Below are positions 26,001 through 37,894 of a stretch of DNA of 64,000 nt, one piece after another. The stretch is taken from NCBI GenBank assembly GCA_011800805.1, contig MPNW01000116.1, forward strand, positions 18,803 to 82,802. Direction: 5' to 3'. The notes beneath the pieces are model-generated. The model saw only the letters and a list, made by a program, of their open reading frames with translations, searched no databases and was not told the DNA's origin. A program made the position numbers and the translations under genes. The DNA is from Hirudo medicinalis. Its lineage: Eukaryota; Annelida; Clitellata; Hirudinida; Hirudinidae. Every line of letters starts with the position of its first letter. Positions within the stretch are counted from its first letter, which is position 1.

Positions 26001-29000
26001 TTTTTTCACTTTAATTTTCAAGTTTTCACTTTAGCTCCTCATCCTGAATGATGAGAAGCAAAACCTCAAGGCAGAAAATGAGAACCTCAATAAGAGACTC
26101 AATCAGATGGATATTTTGGAAGACCCAAGGTCAGGTGGCTGATGATGGTGATGACTGATGATATAATCAGATATTTTACAGATGTTAACAATGTATTTAA
26201 TCAGCTATGTCACATATCTTCTTAATCGATTATTAGGAATAATTTATTACTGCTGCAATATTATTATTAATTTTAAAATAAGTCTTTATTTCCATTTAAT
26301 ATCCCTCAAAAGTAAACCTTGACATATTAGGCGTTGGAAAGACTGGAATGATCACTTTGCGAGGTAGTTTCATGATATTGAATGTCAAGATAAGGATGAC
26401 TTGATGTCATGCTTTTTAATCCTTTGAAATGCAAATGAGTTATCCTATGATAATGTCTGTAATGCTGTTGTTTCTTTTCAAAATTTTGAGGGAGCATGGT
26501 ACCAAATAATGATCAAGCTTGTTTGAACCTCATATTTCTAAACTCCATTGACATTATGTGTGGTTCTGATATCCAAGCATTATTAGCAATTCAAATTTCA
26601 ATTTGATGTCAAATTGACTTAGTCATTTGAAGTAGTTTTTTTTTCTTGACCCATTGGGAAATACTTCAATAACATCAAAGAATGATAAAGTAGTGATGCA
26701 TGGCTCTTTACTCAATTTTTATTGTTCATTTTATTATTATTTGCATCGATACATTAATATTATTATAATTCAAGGTGTTATTGATATGTATTTATATCCA
26801 CATAATGGAAATTTATTATCTTTGGACATTAATACCTTTAATTTGATATATATATTATCCTTCTAGGATTTCTAGAACCAAAATTACAATCTATGAACCA
26901 TCATGAGATGTTGGCTTTTGAGATTTGGTCAATGATCCATATTTCTGACAACAATTGACCAAAAAATCTAAAATTTTATTTTACTCATCTAGTTTAACAA
27001 CTTATGCCAAATTTTATCAAAATTCAAGATAGTGATGACGGATGTTGCGTAAATTTAACATGGAATGCCCCAGTACGGTTGATAATACGTATATTTACAC
27101 TGTGCCGTAAGCACGTAAGCACCAGGGACACGTAGACCGTTTACAGAGTGCCGACCGCCGGGCGTTCTACGAGCTGGGTCGTGAATGCAAGACCGTTGCT
27201 TTTAGGGTCGTTCGCAGGAATGCAACCCTCTGAATTAACCTACACAATGTTGTTGTTATATTGAAGTTTGATAAAATAAAAAGCAATATTAAAATGTGCT
27301 GTCAGTGTCAAATACAACTTCAAATTGAAATATTTGCCTTTGAATATTTTAATTGGAATCTCAAAATTGATAAAAACTCTTCCATAAAATATGTTGAGAA
27401 TTTTTATCAAATGCATTTTCAAAACTTTTTTTTTTATCTTCATAATGTTTTTGAACAAAATGTTTATAGTAACTGCACAATAACCTTGCTTTAAATGATT
27501 GTGGCATGCAAGCAATTTTAATTTTTTTGTGTTCCTCAAATTTTACCACAAATCATATTAGATAAATGTGTGTAATCTTGTAATCTTAAACTTTTCTATT
27601 GGCTCCATTAACTCAAGCCCAGGATCTTATCTGCACTCCATATTCCAAGTAACTTTGACAGTTATTATAAATAAATCTTATTTTTTATTCAGCACTCCAT
27701 TGGGCAGACGTTTGCATCAGTTACAAAAGCAAGCAGAACATTTGCAAGAAGAGTTGTTCAAATCAGAAGCAGGTGATAAATTGTTACTAGAGATATCTTG
27801 TTTCACGTCATTTGTATTTGTATTTAGCTGATATTTTGATATTTTTAACTTATTTATCCATACGAAAGCACTAAAAGGTAATTGCTTATTAACGTCCATT
27901 GCATAGCTAGATGATTAGGATGGTGCTCCCGCATCAGGATTCGAATCCGTGCTACCATCATGTGAGGCGGAAGTCTTAACCATTAGACCATGCGAGAGCG
28001 ATATTCAAAATCAAATTACACAGCATGACGACTGTTGCTTCTTAAAAGCAGCATGGTGGAAAGCAACCCATTTGATCTAGCCTGCACAGTCATTTAGGGG
28101 TCATACTTGTTTTCAATTTACAGATCACTGATTTCGATGTATGCAACGACATTAAATTTCAATTTGATCAACATTTTTGTCTGCTAGACACAAAAGTCCT
28201 TAAAGCAATATTTATATTATAGTTTAGATTTTAGGTCAGTGCATTTATTATAATGATTAATAACTTTTTATAATTTTGTTTGATTTCTTTAAAACTTCTC
28301 TTTTAGCAAAAGATGATTACAGAATAAAGTGTGAAATCCTGGAAAAGGAAGTTAAACAACTACAAGCCAAGGTGTTATAATTATATAACTAATGATATAT
28401 AGATAACAATATTTTATGATAAGTACTCAGTAGCAGCAGGTTAGCTTAGGTTGCATGTGGCAATGGTTGTAATGTGTCGCATTCACAACCTAGCCTGCAC
28501 CGCAAGGGGTGACCTTCAGCAGGGCACTATATGAATGGCAGAGCAATTACACATCTGATGTGGATACATAAGGCACTCAAAAGAAACTTAAATACAAATA
28601 CTGCTAAGTTTCTTTTTTTTTTTTGATTAAAATTAAATAATTTCAATGCTAATGTAGAATGAGTTGTTGGGTAAGTTGACAGAAGATTCAAGAAGTATGA
28701 AGGATGAACTGGACATTTTGAGACATAACAGCGACAAAGTTGTTAGTGTGACTTCACCTTTTGACAACATTTTCAGCTTATTCAATGTAACTAAAATTTA
28801 ATATTTTATCATCATCATCATCACCATCTCCTTCATAGCCATTAAAATCAACTACAGGCCAAGTATGAAGTGACCATATCCAACCTGAGGAAGAAATTAG
28901 GTTGGCTTTCTTTTTTAGTGGAAATTATTTTTGATGTGATCTCTGTTTAGCTGAAAATGCAAAGAAAAATTTAAATGCATTTTTTTATATTTTAGAGGAT

Positions 29001-32000
29001 CTAAGTGATTTAAAGGGACAGGTGAAACTTTTTGAGGAAAAGAACTCTTCTTATGTAGAAAGGAACCTAGAGTTGGAAGAGGTAATCTTTTCTTACATTT
29101 TGATGCTATCTATTTATTAACTGAATTTTGATGCTGCCAGAGAAAATAACAGGAAAATAAGCATGGTAAAAACAAATTGAAATTAGAGCAGATGATATTA
29201 ATGAATAAAAATTCCAAGCTTTTACTATTCTGTTGCTGATAAAAGTTTTGTTTTGTCTAGAACAACATTTATAACATATTATATCCCTCATGGTAATTGC
29301 TAGAGTTAAACTAGCTTAGCTAATAAAAAAACTTGGGTAGAGATTGGCTTTCAGTCTTCTATGGAGATCACAAGTTGTTAAGCAAAAAAGAATTAAATTT
29401 ATGTTTCACTTTGTGCAACCATGTGACAGTTTATTCCATAGTTTGTGATTTCCAATGATGTGATCTTTGATATATCTGTCATTCAACCATTCCCTTACGA
29501 AAGCTGTGTTGCAACCACCTGAGCCACTTTCAATCCAAAATATTACGATATTGGTTGGGATGTAATGTGACTGAATGGTTTAAAATTGTAATATAAAGTT
29601 ATAATGGCATTATGATGGCTTCCATCTTTCAAATCACTTTAAATTTTGTGCACTTTCAATTTTTTACTTTAAGATTTGTTAAAATTCTTAAAATTTGAAT
29701 GTATAGTGCAGTTAGAATGAATCTAATTTTAAATTAAGTTAAACCATTTGTGATATTATTATTTCGTTTTGGAATTAGTTTGGAAGTCCTTGCTTTTTTA
29801 AGACTGATCCTTACCTCATATACATGTAAATGTTTAGTTGGTTTACTTAAAAATTTAAACTCATCTTGTTTATGAGACTCTTTACTGCAGGAACTGAAGA
29901 AAGCATATTTGTATAAAGGGCAACTGGAGGTTTATAAGAGGCAAGTGCATGACTTACAGATGAAGATTGCAGAAGAGAACAACAAGGTTGACAAATATGA
30001 ATTTGACATCACCAGATGCCATGAGAAAATTGCTGGACTTCAGCTTGAAAAGGAGGTGATTATGCATGAATTTATGAAATAACTTTTAAATGCTAATTCT
30101 AAATTTCTCATTCGTTTGTTGTTCTGAAGATTGTACGTGTTTATATTGCTGTGTCATCAGGATTATATATGAACTTTAACATTTTAATGATGTTATGACT
30201 CACATCATCTTAGCCAATATGAATTTAAAGAGGACATTGGATTGGTTAGAAGTACTTATGACCTCCAGTTTGTAAGGACTTTTATGCTTCCTATAAGTTT
30301 TCTGTCTATTGATATCTAGATACTAGTATTCAACTGTAGTATTCAACTACATTTTACGAAGGGCCAAATTTTCTTATGCCTGGTGACCGAGGGCCAGATT
30401 ATTTTGAAATCGGTAGTCATTTATCAGCACGACATGCACATCATATCACCAGTTACTTGTGTTTGTACAAGAAGTGGTTTTCAGAAGTTTGTTAAGTATC
30501 AGCACAAGCCACATCTAAAAGAGGCTCGCAACTAAACTGGACTAGGGGAATGGTGAATTTGGAGATGAACTGGGACTGGGTAATTTTTCTGATGAAAATT
30601 TGAACTTGGATGGTCCAGATGACTTTAAATATTATTGGTACAATGTTAGAGGGTTTCAAAAACATTTTTTAAATGTAATTTGGTCTGAACCGCCATTTCT
30701 CCCACTGTTCATCTGAACTTGTTTTCTTAGAGGGGAAGCAGAATTCATCAAAATACCTGGACAACACCGACCAAGTATCTATTTCCGCTATTACAAATTG
30801 TAGAAAATGTTACAAATTTTGAGATGATTATCATTTCCTGAATGATAATGTTCTCTCACATATTTCAAAGCTGGAAAGGAATGTGAAAGTTCTGAAGTGG
30901 CCAGCTCACTCCACTGACTTGAATACCCATCAAAAACCTGTGGGGTATGCTTGCTAGCAAAATGGCAATTTAGCTTTAATTGCAAGCAGTATTCTAGCAT
31001 CCAGTAATTGAAAGATGCTTTGAATGAAGCCTAGAATAGGTTGCATAAAAGGAGCCTGAATTCATTAAAAAATATAGTTCAGGAGCTAGTTATTAAGAAA
31101 GTAGATAAAACACAATAAACACAAATAAAACCCTGGCTCGAATAAAAGTTATAATTTGAAAATTTGAGTTTGATAAATACGAAAATTTGTGTTTCTGGTT
31201 GATTTACATAAATTTTGAGTATTTCCAATTTTTGTGAAATTAGGATGAATTATTTATCTGAGTTTAATAAATTTGATAAATCTATTAATCTTATGTACTC
31301 CAGTACATTGTATGAAAATTGGCTCACATAATTCCCATACATAAAAAGTTATCATCAAAAACATAACTGGGCCATATTCATGAAGCGGCCAGATATGGCT
31401 GGTGTAGTGCATTAGGTGTTTTTATTTAATTCCCAAATCCAATGTTTGCATTGCATGCAATGAGTTCTGTCTCTCATTGCTGGTAACAGTTAATTTATTG
31501 GTAGCATTTTTCTTACTAGTTATGTGATTGTAGTCAAAGTTAGGTGATTACATGTCATTGTTATGAAGTAAGTGTTTTTGTATCAGAGACTCATAGAAGA
31601 GAGAGATGTTCTGAAAGAGATCAACGAAGAACTTAAGCTGATACAATCATCCACAGCAGGTTATAGTGATGATGATGATGACATAATAGATTGTTTTAAT
31701 TATGATTAACAATTATGGAGGTGATTTGCATAGTTTCTTTACCGGTCACTGCTTCATTGATTTAGCAACACATGCTCCAAGCTTGGAGGGGGATGGAGAT
31801 TTGGAATTCATGGGTATCCCTCCTCATGTCAGGTTATCTTATGAGTTTCTGGCTTATGGATCATCTGTGCTAGTTGGAATGAATGAACAGATGTATAACT
31901 AAATCAAAAAGCATTGACTAAAGGCTATTAAACGAATGTTCTTATGAAATACAGAGAAAGGGTGATGAAGTTGCAACATGAGCTCAAAATGCTAAAATCC

Positions 32001-35000
32001 TCCAGTCACGCAACTCCTGAGGAAATTGAGGTTTACAAGAATCTTCTAGTAGATGCTGACAATAGGAAGGAGGACCTTGTAAAAGAGTTGAGGTAAGAGT
32101 GAAGTTGGTGAAGATAAGTAAAAAGGTCATTACAAATGCATTAACATATAGGCTGCAGAATAGAAAAATATTAGAACTTGAAGCAAAGATTGAGGACCTC
32201 ATGGAGATGAATAAAACTCTGGCTCCCTATTCTGGCACACATTCCACATCATCACCATCATCATCTTCACTATCTTCAACATCATTATCATCTCCACTTG
32301 CCAGGACTCCAAAGAAGAAATTAGATGAAATGAAGAACAATGATGCTGTGGTTAGATGGAGATATTAAAAGTACCATTTAATCACTTAGATTTAGCTTTA
32401 TTATGCTTAAAGTTTCTCACATAACGTACCATATAAATGTCTGTCTACCAAATCAGGTGAAGTCAGAACTTGCAGAGGTGAGCAAAAGATTAAAGGAAAA
32501 AGAGCAAGAAATGAAAACCATGGAACAAAAGTATAAGCAGTACCTGGAAAAGGCCAAAATAGTGAGGTTTACTGTTGTTTGACATGCATGATTAATCACA
32601 TTTACTGAAATTATTAGAAGTTTAGTATTGGTAGAGCATCAAACCTATGATTAATATACTTTTCTTAAATGGTATTACTACTGCCAGTGATGCTAGCTAT
32701 ACCCAAGCTTTATCTATATTGTCAGGTTTGGTGATCTTGTTGAAATAAACCGGGGTTATGTAAACTTTGGAGGTTATTGGTTATAAACTAGTGAGTTTAT
32801 TGAGCAAGTATTCAGTGAATAGAACTGAATAGCCGAGTTGAGAATTTGTATGGAACTGTAAGATTTGTGGAAACTAGCTTCTCTAGAGAATAGATCTCTA
32901 AGATGCAATAGGCCCTATTTGTAAGGGTCAATGGCTGGGAGACTTCGACATTGGCACTTGCGGTCAGTTATTATTATATTTATTTTTATTTCAGATAATC
33001 AACCACCATCAGCAGAAGGGGTCAGCTTTACCATCAAACATTACCACACTGGAAGAGAGACTAATAGAAAAGGAAAACGTCATTCAAAAACTGATGGTTG
33101 GGTGATGGTGACAATAATGATTCAAATAATATTTCGATGGGTACTTTCATCCATTCCCTTCAGCACACCCAAAATAACCTGGCCAAACTCATCCACCTCG
33201 ATCCCAGCCTTACCAGCTCTGAATGCTTGATGCAGCTGCACTGGTTGCCTAAATACCTTCATCTTGAAAATCTCCTTAATTACCTGTGCACTCATAGGTC
33301 ACTTCATTTTACAGTTTTGTTGTTTTTGTCAAAATTATCCAGGTGATGATTTTTGACAGACTCACTAACACCATGTCCACCATCCCCTTTGACAGCATTG
33401 GAAGGTTTGGAAGATTATCTAAATCAATAATAGTCTTCTGGTATGTTACAGTTGCATTTCCAGGTGACTGCAGTGACTCTGAGCCTGAGGTGCCTTCATC
33501 AGATTTACTGACACACTTATCTCTATTTAAATTATTTTCTTTATTGATTTAAAATTTTAGAGTCCCCAAAATGGTTTTTGGATCATCGAGGGACTATGAA
33601 GTTAAAATTACTTAACTATGACATTTCAACAATGTAATTGCTCCTTAAATATTCTGCAGCTCTCAATATCGTTCAATCGAGTCCAGTTAAATTCCACATT
33701 GTTCTTCTACATGACGAGTGGAGTGGATAAGAAGCAATCGTTGGGCTTCTTTCCTCCTGTGGGCAATGGCTTGGAAGGACCCTGGTTGCCCCTTGTTTAT
33801 ATTGTCCACTGGTTGGCTCCACCCTTTGAAATGAGCTCCTTTTGTATTTGAAGCAACAATTGTTTGCATTCTTCTCTGTCCTCTGACAAATCTTGACTGG
33901 GAATAACCCTTTTGAATACTTCACTGTTTTTCAGTTTAGAAACATTTTCCAGAATGTGAATTTTTGAAGTCTGACTTTCAAATTTAACCAAAACTGGTCT
34001 TGGTCTTGGTTCTTTATCTACTTTTCACCCCATTTTGAACACATCCACAACTTCTTTATCCATTTTCTTGTTTGATATTTCCTTCAGAAGCTTCAACTCC
34101 ACTCCTTTCATGAAGTCTTTTCTCAGTGTTCTGAATGCTCTTACGACTACCAGGATGACCTTGGCTTTCACGTTCCAAATTCAGTTAATTTCAATCTCCA
34201 AATCCTTGCACTTGCTTTTTCAGTTGTACTTGCTTGTAGTTTTTCAGCTTCTTTATGCGCGATGTTTTTATTGTCGGGGACGGAAACATCAATTAGCATA
34301 TAAGAATTGGATTTTCTGTCCGTGATGACATAGTCCCGCAACATGGTATTCTTGTTTATATTTATCATACTTTGGGGGTGTGTATTCATATCATTTATCG
34401 GGAACTTCATAACTAAGCTCACAGCATACTACACTATGAACACAGCTGTCTAACCCATTATGTCTTAAAATCTTACTTTGATATATGTTTATGAGTGTTT
34501 GGTCCAGAGCTGCCATGATCAAGCTTTCAGTTTCTCCTTTGAGCCCAGCACTTCTTTACCAAGCACAACTTAACCCTAACCCTATCCTAACTATTGTTAA
34601 CTTCTTTGCCAACAAAAGGTTTTTCAATGCTTCAAAAAATTGTCCATGCATTATTATTATTGTTAGCAAGTTAACATGAAATTATGGATGTCCTCATAGT
34701 TTCCATTCTCATTGTATCATGATACAAGGTGATACCATATCATGCAGGATCAATTGAAGGCTCATGAGTCAGAGCAGAAACTGATGCTGTCTGCATTTTA
34801 CAACATGGTGAGAAATTGTCATGCTACAGTTTATTTTATTTATTTATTTTATTTTAACAAAATGAGGGTCACAAATGATCACTAACACAAATTGTAGTGA
34901 TATAGGTTATAGATATATATAGAGTGACATTTAAAAAAGAGTAGTGATGAAAACAGTTAAAGTTATTATATTTGCTTTATTGTTTGTAAAACAGTTAACA

Positions 35001-35644
35001 TATTTGTATGAATATATCCCACAGGTTTTTGTTGCACATTATTACAAAATAAATTTGCATGAATTTAACTTATTATGTTTAAAATTATAAAATCTTTTAA
35101 GGTATAAAAACTAATTTTATGCAATAATTGATGCATTATGAAAACTTATTATGATGCATCTCTCTGGCTGATTTCGCACGTAACATTGTTATGTTGAAGG
35201 AAGCAAGGTGCATGGTTTTAATACAATTTACGAATGCAGAAATGATAATTTGTATTACCAATATTATATTATTATAATAATAATAATATTTGATAATTCA
35301 CTACATCATGTATTGCCACAGACCTATGGTACCACCGTAAATACTGACTGACTATCTTAACTAGGGCTTATTTTGGGGAAAACACAGTAGCTGGTCTTTT
35401 TATTTGATTTAAGTTTACATTTTATAGCAAGGTCTTACATTAAATTTATCAATAATTAATAATGGAAGTGTCAATCACGAAATGTTTTGAAAAACTACAG
35501 AGTGTAAACCTGCACAAGAGAAATGTGGAAGACCGACTCTCTAAAGGAATTTCAACAGTCCCTCAATCCTTTCTATCTAAGCAAAGGCAGATCCAGTCTC
35601 GGAGGGTGTCTAGTGGAATTTCTATCTCTCCCCATGTCAGATGA
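23017..35644 (+). CDS. HOOK: HOOK family microtubule/dynein adaptor
   Basis: Twenty-two exons give 2,010 coding bases (669 residues) with every junction in phase: 23017-23049, 23326-23411, 23801-23873, 24166-24216, 24680-24731, 24953-25101, 25165-25212, 25267-25347, 26035-26129, 27693-27772, 28307-28371, 28658-28741, 28858-28900, 28996-29081, 29891-30055, 31587-31659, 31957-32092, 32152-32350, 32457-32561, 32995-33096, 34748-34807, 35501-35644. The N-terminal Hook domain is recognisable (LIIW, VQDLSNGVILSKIL, DWQMRIKGDVSNNWRVK, LLQLVLGCAVNCDQKQEYIQ); in this family it binds dynein light intermediate chain. A long coiled coil follows (GRRLHQLQKQAEHLQEE, LEVYKRQVHDLQMKIAEENN), with a Ser-rich insert in exon 18, then the C-terminal SFLSKQRQ motif. 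The length is close to Drosophila Hook. The proteins link dynein to vesicle or organelle cargo. The paralogue (1, 2 or 3) cannot be assigned and a single ancestral HOOK is likely. Confidence 0.93.
24235..24620 (-). mobile_element. LINE 3' fragment, decayed, with inverted 3' end
   Basis: The reverse strand carries the same 3' end as the LINEs at 1 and 18 kb (ending at the ATAAGGTGCCAT border on the plus strand). Upstream is a frame-shifted remnant of the reverse-transcriptase tail. It lies in the HOOK intron between exons 4 and 5. Confidence 0.65.
26818..27071 (-). mobile_element. Partial copy of the 21.3-kb long-TIR element
   Basis: The block ends GGAATGCCCC, and its reverse complement reads GGGGCATTCCATGTTAAAT, then the same sequence as the left arm at 21,255 (GTTGTTAAAC, GATGAGTAA, TTTTTTGGTCAAT, TTAAAGGTAT). 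Only one arm is present. It includes the approximately 190-base section absent from the right arm of the larger copy, so that section is ancestral. It lies in a HOOK intron and is followed immediately by a SINE. Confidence 0.75.
27075..27240 (-). repeat. SINE-like repeat, family A
   Basis: The reverse strand starts GTAGGTTAATTCAGAGGGTT (a tRNA-like box A region) and contains GCAACGGTC and CCAGGG blocks shared with copies at 28.44, 44.49, 46.69, 51.21, 53.64, 53.81 and 57.77 kb. Confidence 0.65.
27885..28000 (-). repeat. tRNA-like repeat, family B
   Basis: The reverse strand contains CATGGTCTAATGGTTAAGAC (box A form) and GGATTCGAATCC (perfect box B), spaced as in a tRNA. The acceptor stem does not pair properly, so this is a tRNA-derived repeat or pseudogene and not a working tRNA. 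It lies in a HOOK intron. Confidence 0.6.
28010..28110 (-). repeat. SINE-like repeat, family A, fragment
   Basis: The reverse complement (GGGTTGCTTTCC, then AAGCAACAGTCGTCATG) matches the head of the family A element. The tail is missing. Confidence 0.45.
28436..28605 (+). repeat. SINE-like repeat, family A
   Basis: It starts GCAGGTTAGCTTAGG and carries CGCATTCACAACCTAGCCTG, a block shared by the family, then a tail with GGATACATAAGGCACTC and AAATACAAATAC. It lies in a HOOK intron. Confidence 0.7.
30540..31110 (+). mobile_element. Tc1-like transposase remnant
   Basis: FSDENLNLDGPD at about 30,580 aligns with SDEKKFNLDGPDG of the 1.2-kb element. Further on, SSEVASSLH, a degenerate DLN..Q site and LKDALNEA.NRLHKRSLNS match the transposase C-terminus. 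Many stops and frameshifts. No terminal repeats were found. It lies in a HOOK intron. Confidence 0.6.
33100..33345 (+). mobile_element. LINE reverse-transcriptase fragment
   Basis: FIHSLQHTQNNLAKLIHLD and LMQLHWLPKYL match the copy at 54.2 kb closely at the base level (CACCCAAAATAACCT, CTCGATCCCAGCCTTAC). It is a short piece with no tail, in a HOOK intron. Confidence 0.8.
33680..34022 (-). mobile_element. Retrotransposon ORF1-like fragment
   Basis: The minus strand encodes VLVKFESQTSKIHILENVSK followed by DLSEDREECKQLLLQIQKEL. This is the typical C-terminal pattern of the RNA-binding ORF1 protein of LINEs (RP.. VKF.. K..VL.. S.DL...R). It stays open for 64 codons and then degenerates. It abuts another retrotransposon piece at 34.03 kb on the same strand, but the order is reversed, so they are probably separate insertions. 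Confidence 0.55.
34030..34425 (-). mobile_element. Retrotransposon polyprotein C-terminal fragment
   Basis: The minus strand encodes YVITDRKSNSYMLIDVSVPD, then NIAHKEAEKL and KVILVVVRAFRTLRKDF. This follows the recurring tail of animal reverse-transcriptase proteins (DR.I..N.P.. LIDV.VP.D.N...KE.EK, then K..V.PVVIGALG). It is frame-shifted near 34,180. It lies in a HOOK intron. Confidence 0.6.
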
Positions 35645-37045
35645 GGCAGCCTCATGTTTTGTCATTTTTATGTTGTGATCTTTCATGATCTTATGATCTA
35701 TTATTATTTTATAATCATTAATTAATGTCACAACATTGTAAATGGTATTATTCTTTTTATTATAAAATTTATTATGCTATTCCTCCCAGCTTCTCAGCTA
35801 GTGAAAAGTCCTGAGCACTACCAATCGCTTTCAGTGATTTTCATCAAATCTTCATAATTATTGTTATTATTACCATCATCGTTAAAGTGATTAAAATCAT
35901 ATATTGCCTAATGCCCAATAGTTTGCTTTAGCAACTTCAGTAACAATTATGTCGTAGTATGCTGTGCAAGTGTGAGGAGTTATCACAATTGATAATGTAT
36001 TTGAAATTGTGGATCCAGCTTGTTAAAATCTTAAGGACCTGGATCTGAAAATTTATAATGTGTGTCAGTTTGGTATGTCACAGCTTCAATTTACTAATTG
36101 TCGTGATCTAATTATTTTGTTCAAATTTTATAATTGAATTAGGTTTAATAAAGATCTTAGGATTTTTGTTTTATTTCTATGATTAGCCATTCTATGTGCT
36201 GCTCTGGCATAATATATTTTTATTTACTTTGAATGACGGGGCGATTATGTTGATACACATACCCATTCTGACTTTGGGAGGACACGAAGCCTGAAGGACT
36301 GAAAAACAACACATAAATAAACATGCTAATGTCGAAGCAGAACATTTGCCCATTTAAAGTCTTTATTGTGATTAGGGAAAAACTTGAACGGAATTCCAAA
36401 ATTCAAAATTGTGTCTTGAATGAATATTAACAGGTTGAAATGGTATTAACTAGAATAAAAGGTGAGTTCTGCACCAGATAAATGGCACTGAGGCAGCGGC
36501 CATCAGACACTGGCATTTTCGAGGTGGCGCTGATGAGACAGCTTCAACAACAGTTCTAAAAGTTAATATATAATATAGTTTTAAAACTCTTGCAGTGAAT
36601 TTATGATCAATAATGAGTTTGGAAAAAAGCGAATCTACTACCGCAACTGGAAATTTGAAATTTCATGTCACACCGAATGTGAGGTGGTAGCAGTTTAAAT
36701 GCGGGACAAGTTCTGGTATTGAGCGTTAGCGATGCTCCACGGCCTATTTCATTTTCATTTGCAGCTGCAATTCCTTTGGCCTCTCAATGTGTGCGGCGCG
36801 ATCATCAAAAGTCGGTTGAAGTATTGTGCAATGTTAAAAAAAATTCGACTTTTCTGAGAATTGTTTGCTCTCGAAGAGAAGATACAAGTTCAAGAGTACG
36901 GATTCAATGAACAGATCGGTTTTTTTTAAATTACATTCTAAGTTTTCTATTGCGTCATGACGTGATTCATAACGAGAGGGTTGAACGTTAAGTCATGTTA
37001 GATTATGTGGAGTTGGGACATTGAAAATTAACTCAAAAGGCTTCA
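35645..37045. other. HOOK 3' flank; no further gene seen
   Basis: An AATAAA at 36147-36152 could end the HOOK transcript, though it is 503 bases past the stop. Otherwise no exon or repeat can be supported. The short open frame at 36.72-36.91 kb has no recognisable motif. Confidence 0.4.
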
Positions 37046-37275
37046 TTACATCCGGCAAGCTGTTTTCCTGAAGTTTGATAAATCGTTCGCCAGGATGCAC
37101 TTGCTTTCGATTTCGTCGAAGTAAAGGTCCTTAGGACATTTCATGATTTCAGCATCTCCACTAGAACAGGTTATATACGACCGACATTCAGTCGGATGGA
37201 TGTACACACCGTCCACTTTGTTTGCACAGGATGGTTCCATTAATCTATATTGAAATTGAATTGAATTATCTAGAT
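37046..37275 (-). CDS. CBM14 (peritrophin-A) chitin-binding exon D
   Basis: A TTTACAG acceptor (phase 1) opens a 75-codon exon ending in TGA (...ACRM). It contains one peritrophin-type chitin-binding module with all six cysteines: SCANKVDGVYIHPTECRSY, ITCSSGDAEIMKCPKDLYF and DEIESKC. Such modules bind chitin through surface aromatic residues and are usually attached to chitinases or matrix proteins. The upstream partner exon is unknown: its phase does not match the chitinase donor at 41,950 directly. It could be the last exon of a small secreted protein or an alternative end reached through an unseen exon. Confidence 0.75.
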
Positions 37276-37639
37276 CTGTAAAATTATAAAACAGTTTCAT
37301 AAATTTTCGGAAATATTTTAATTTTATTAATATCAAAATTTCTTTAATTTTTTATGTTATATGCTTATATGGCATTTTGTATTACTTGTATTACGCTTAA
37401 ATTTAGCTCGATCCATAATATTTCCATGACCCATTTTTTAAATGATCTTTCAGTTAGCGACCAAGTCCGTTAGGCTAACTTTCCCTAAAACATTCTTTAT
37501 CGTCATAATTAAGATTTGTCAGAAAAAAGTGCACTTCACAGTGAATGAGGTTCGAGCTAGGAATGTTTGATTTATTATAAAGTTTGCATTCACCATTATT
37601 AAAGGAGTGAACTGAATTTGAACTTGAAGAAGAATTGCA

Positions 37640-37894
37640 TTACTTTAAGCAAAATGTCTTTCTTTCTGGACCCAATTCGTTTTCATAGATGCAGTATATT
37701 TTATTCGTGTCATAAAACGTGTTCATGGGACAGTTTGTGAGGAAGACTCTACCACTGTAGCATGTTACAAATGACCTACAATCCTCTGGGTTCGCGTGCA
37801 TTCCGTTTTTACGTTTCATACAAAAATTGTCTTGTACTGGAAATAATGTTACAGGAACTTCGTTATCATCACTTAAATCAGTCGTGAGGTATTT
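37640..37894 (-). CDS. CBM14 chitin-binding exon C
   Basis: A TTTTAG acceptor (phase 0) is followed by 84 codons and TAA. A short acidic linker (TTDLSDDNEVP) leads to a six-cysteine chitin-binding module: FCMKRKNGMHANPEDCRSF, VTCYSGRVFLTNCPMNTFYD and a final Cys, then ERKTFCLK. It has its own stop, like exons B and D. Its phase-0 start matches the phase in which exon A would end if the one-base gap in A were absent, so A followed by C may have been an ancestral arrangement. Confidence 0.75.
   Translation of the reverse strand, partial: KYLTTDLSDDNEVPVTLFPVQDNFCMKRKNGMHANPEDCRSFVTCYSGRVFLTNCPMNTFYDTNKIYCIYENELGPERKTFCLK

Noticed and set aside
27240..27560. Overlapping open frames on both strands
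   Set aside because: AT-rich intron of HOOK; Lys/Phe/Ile composition without motif.
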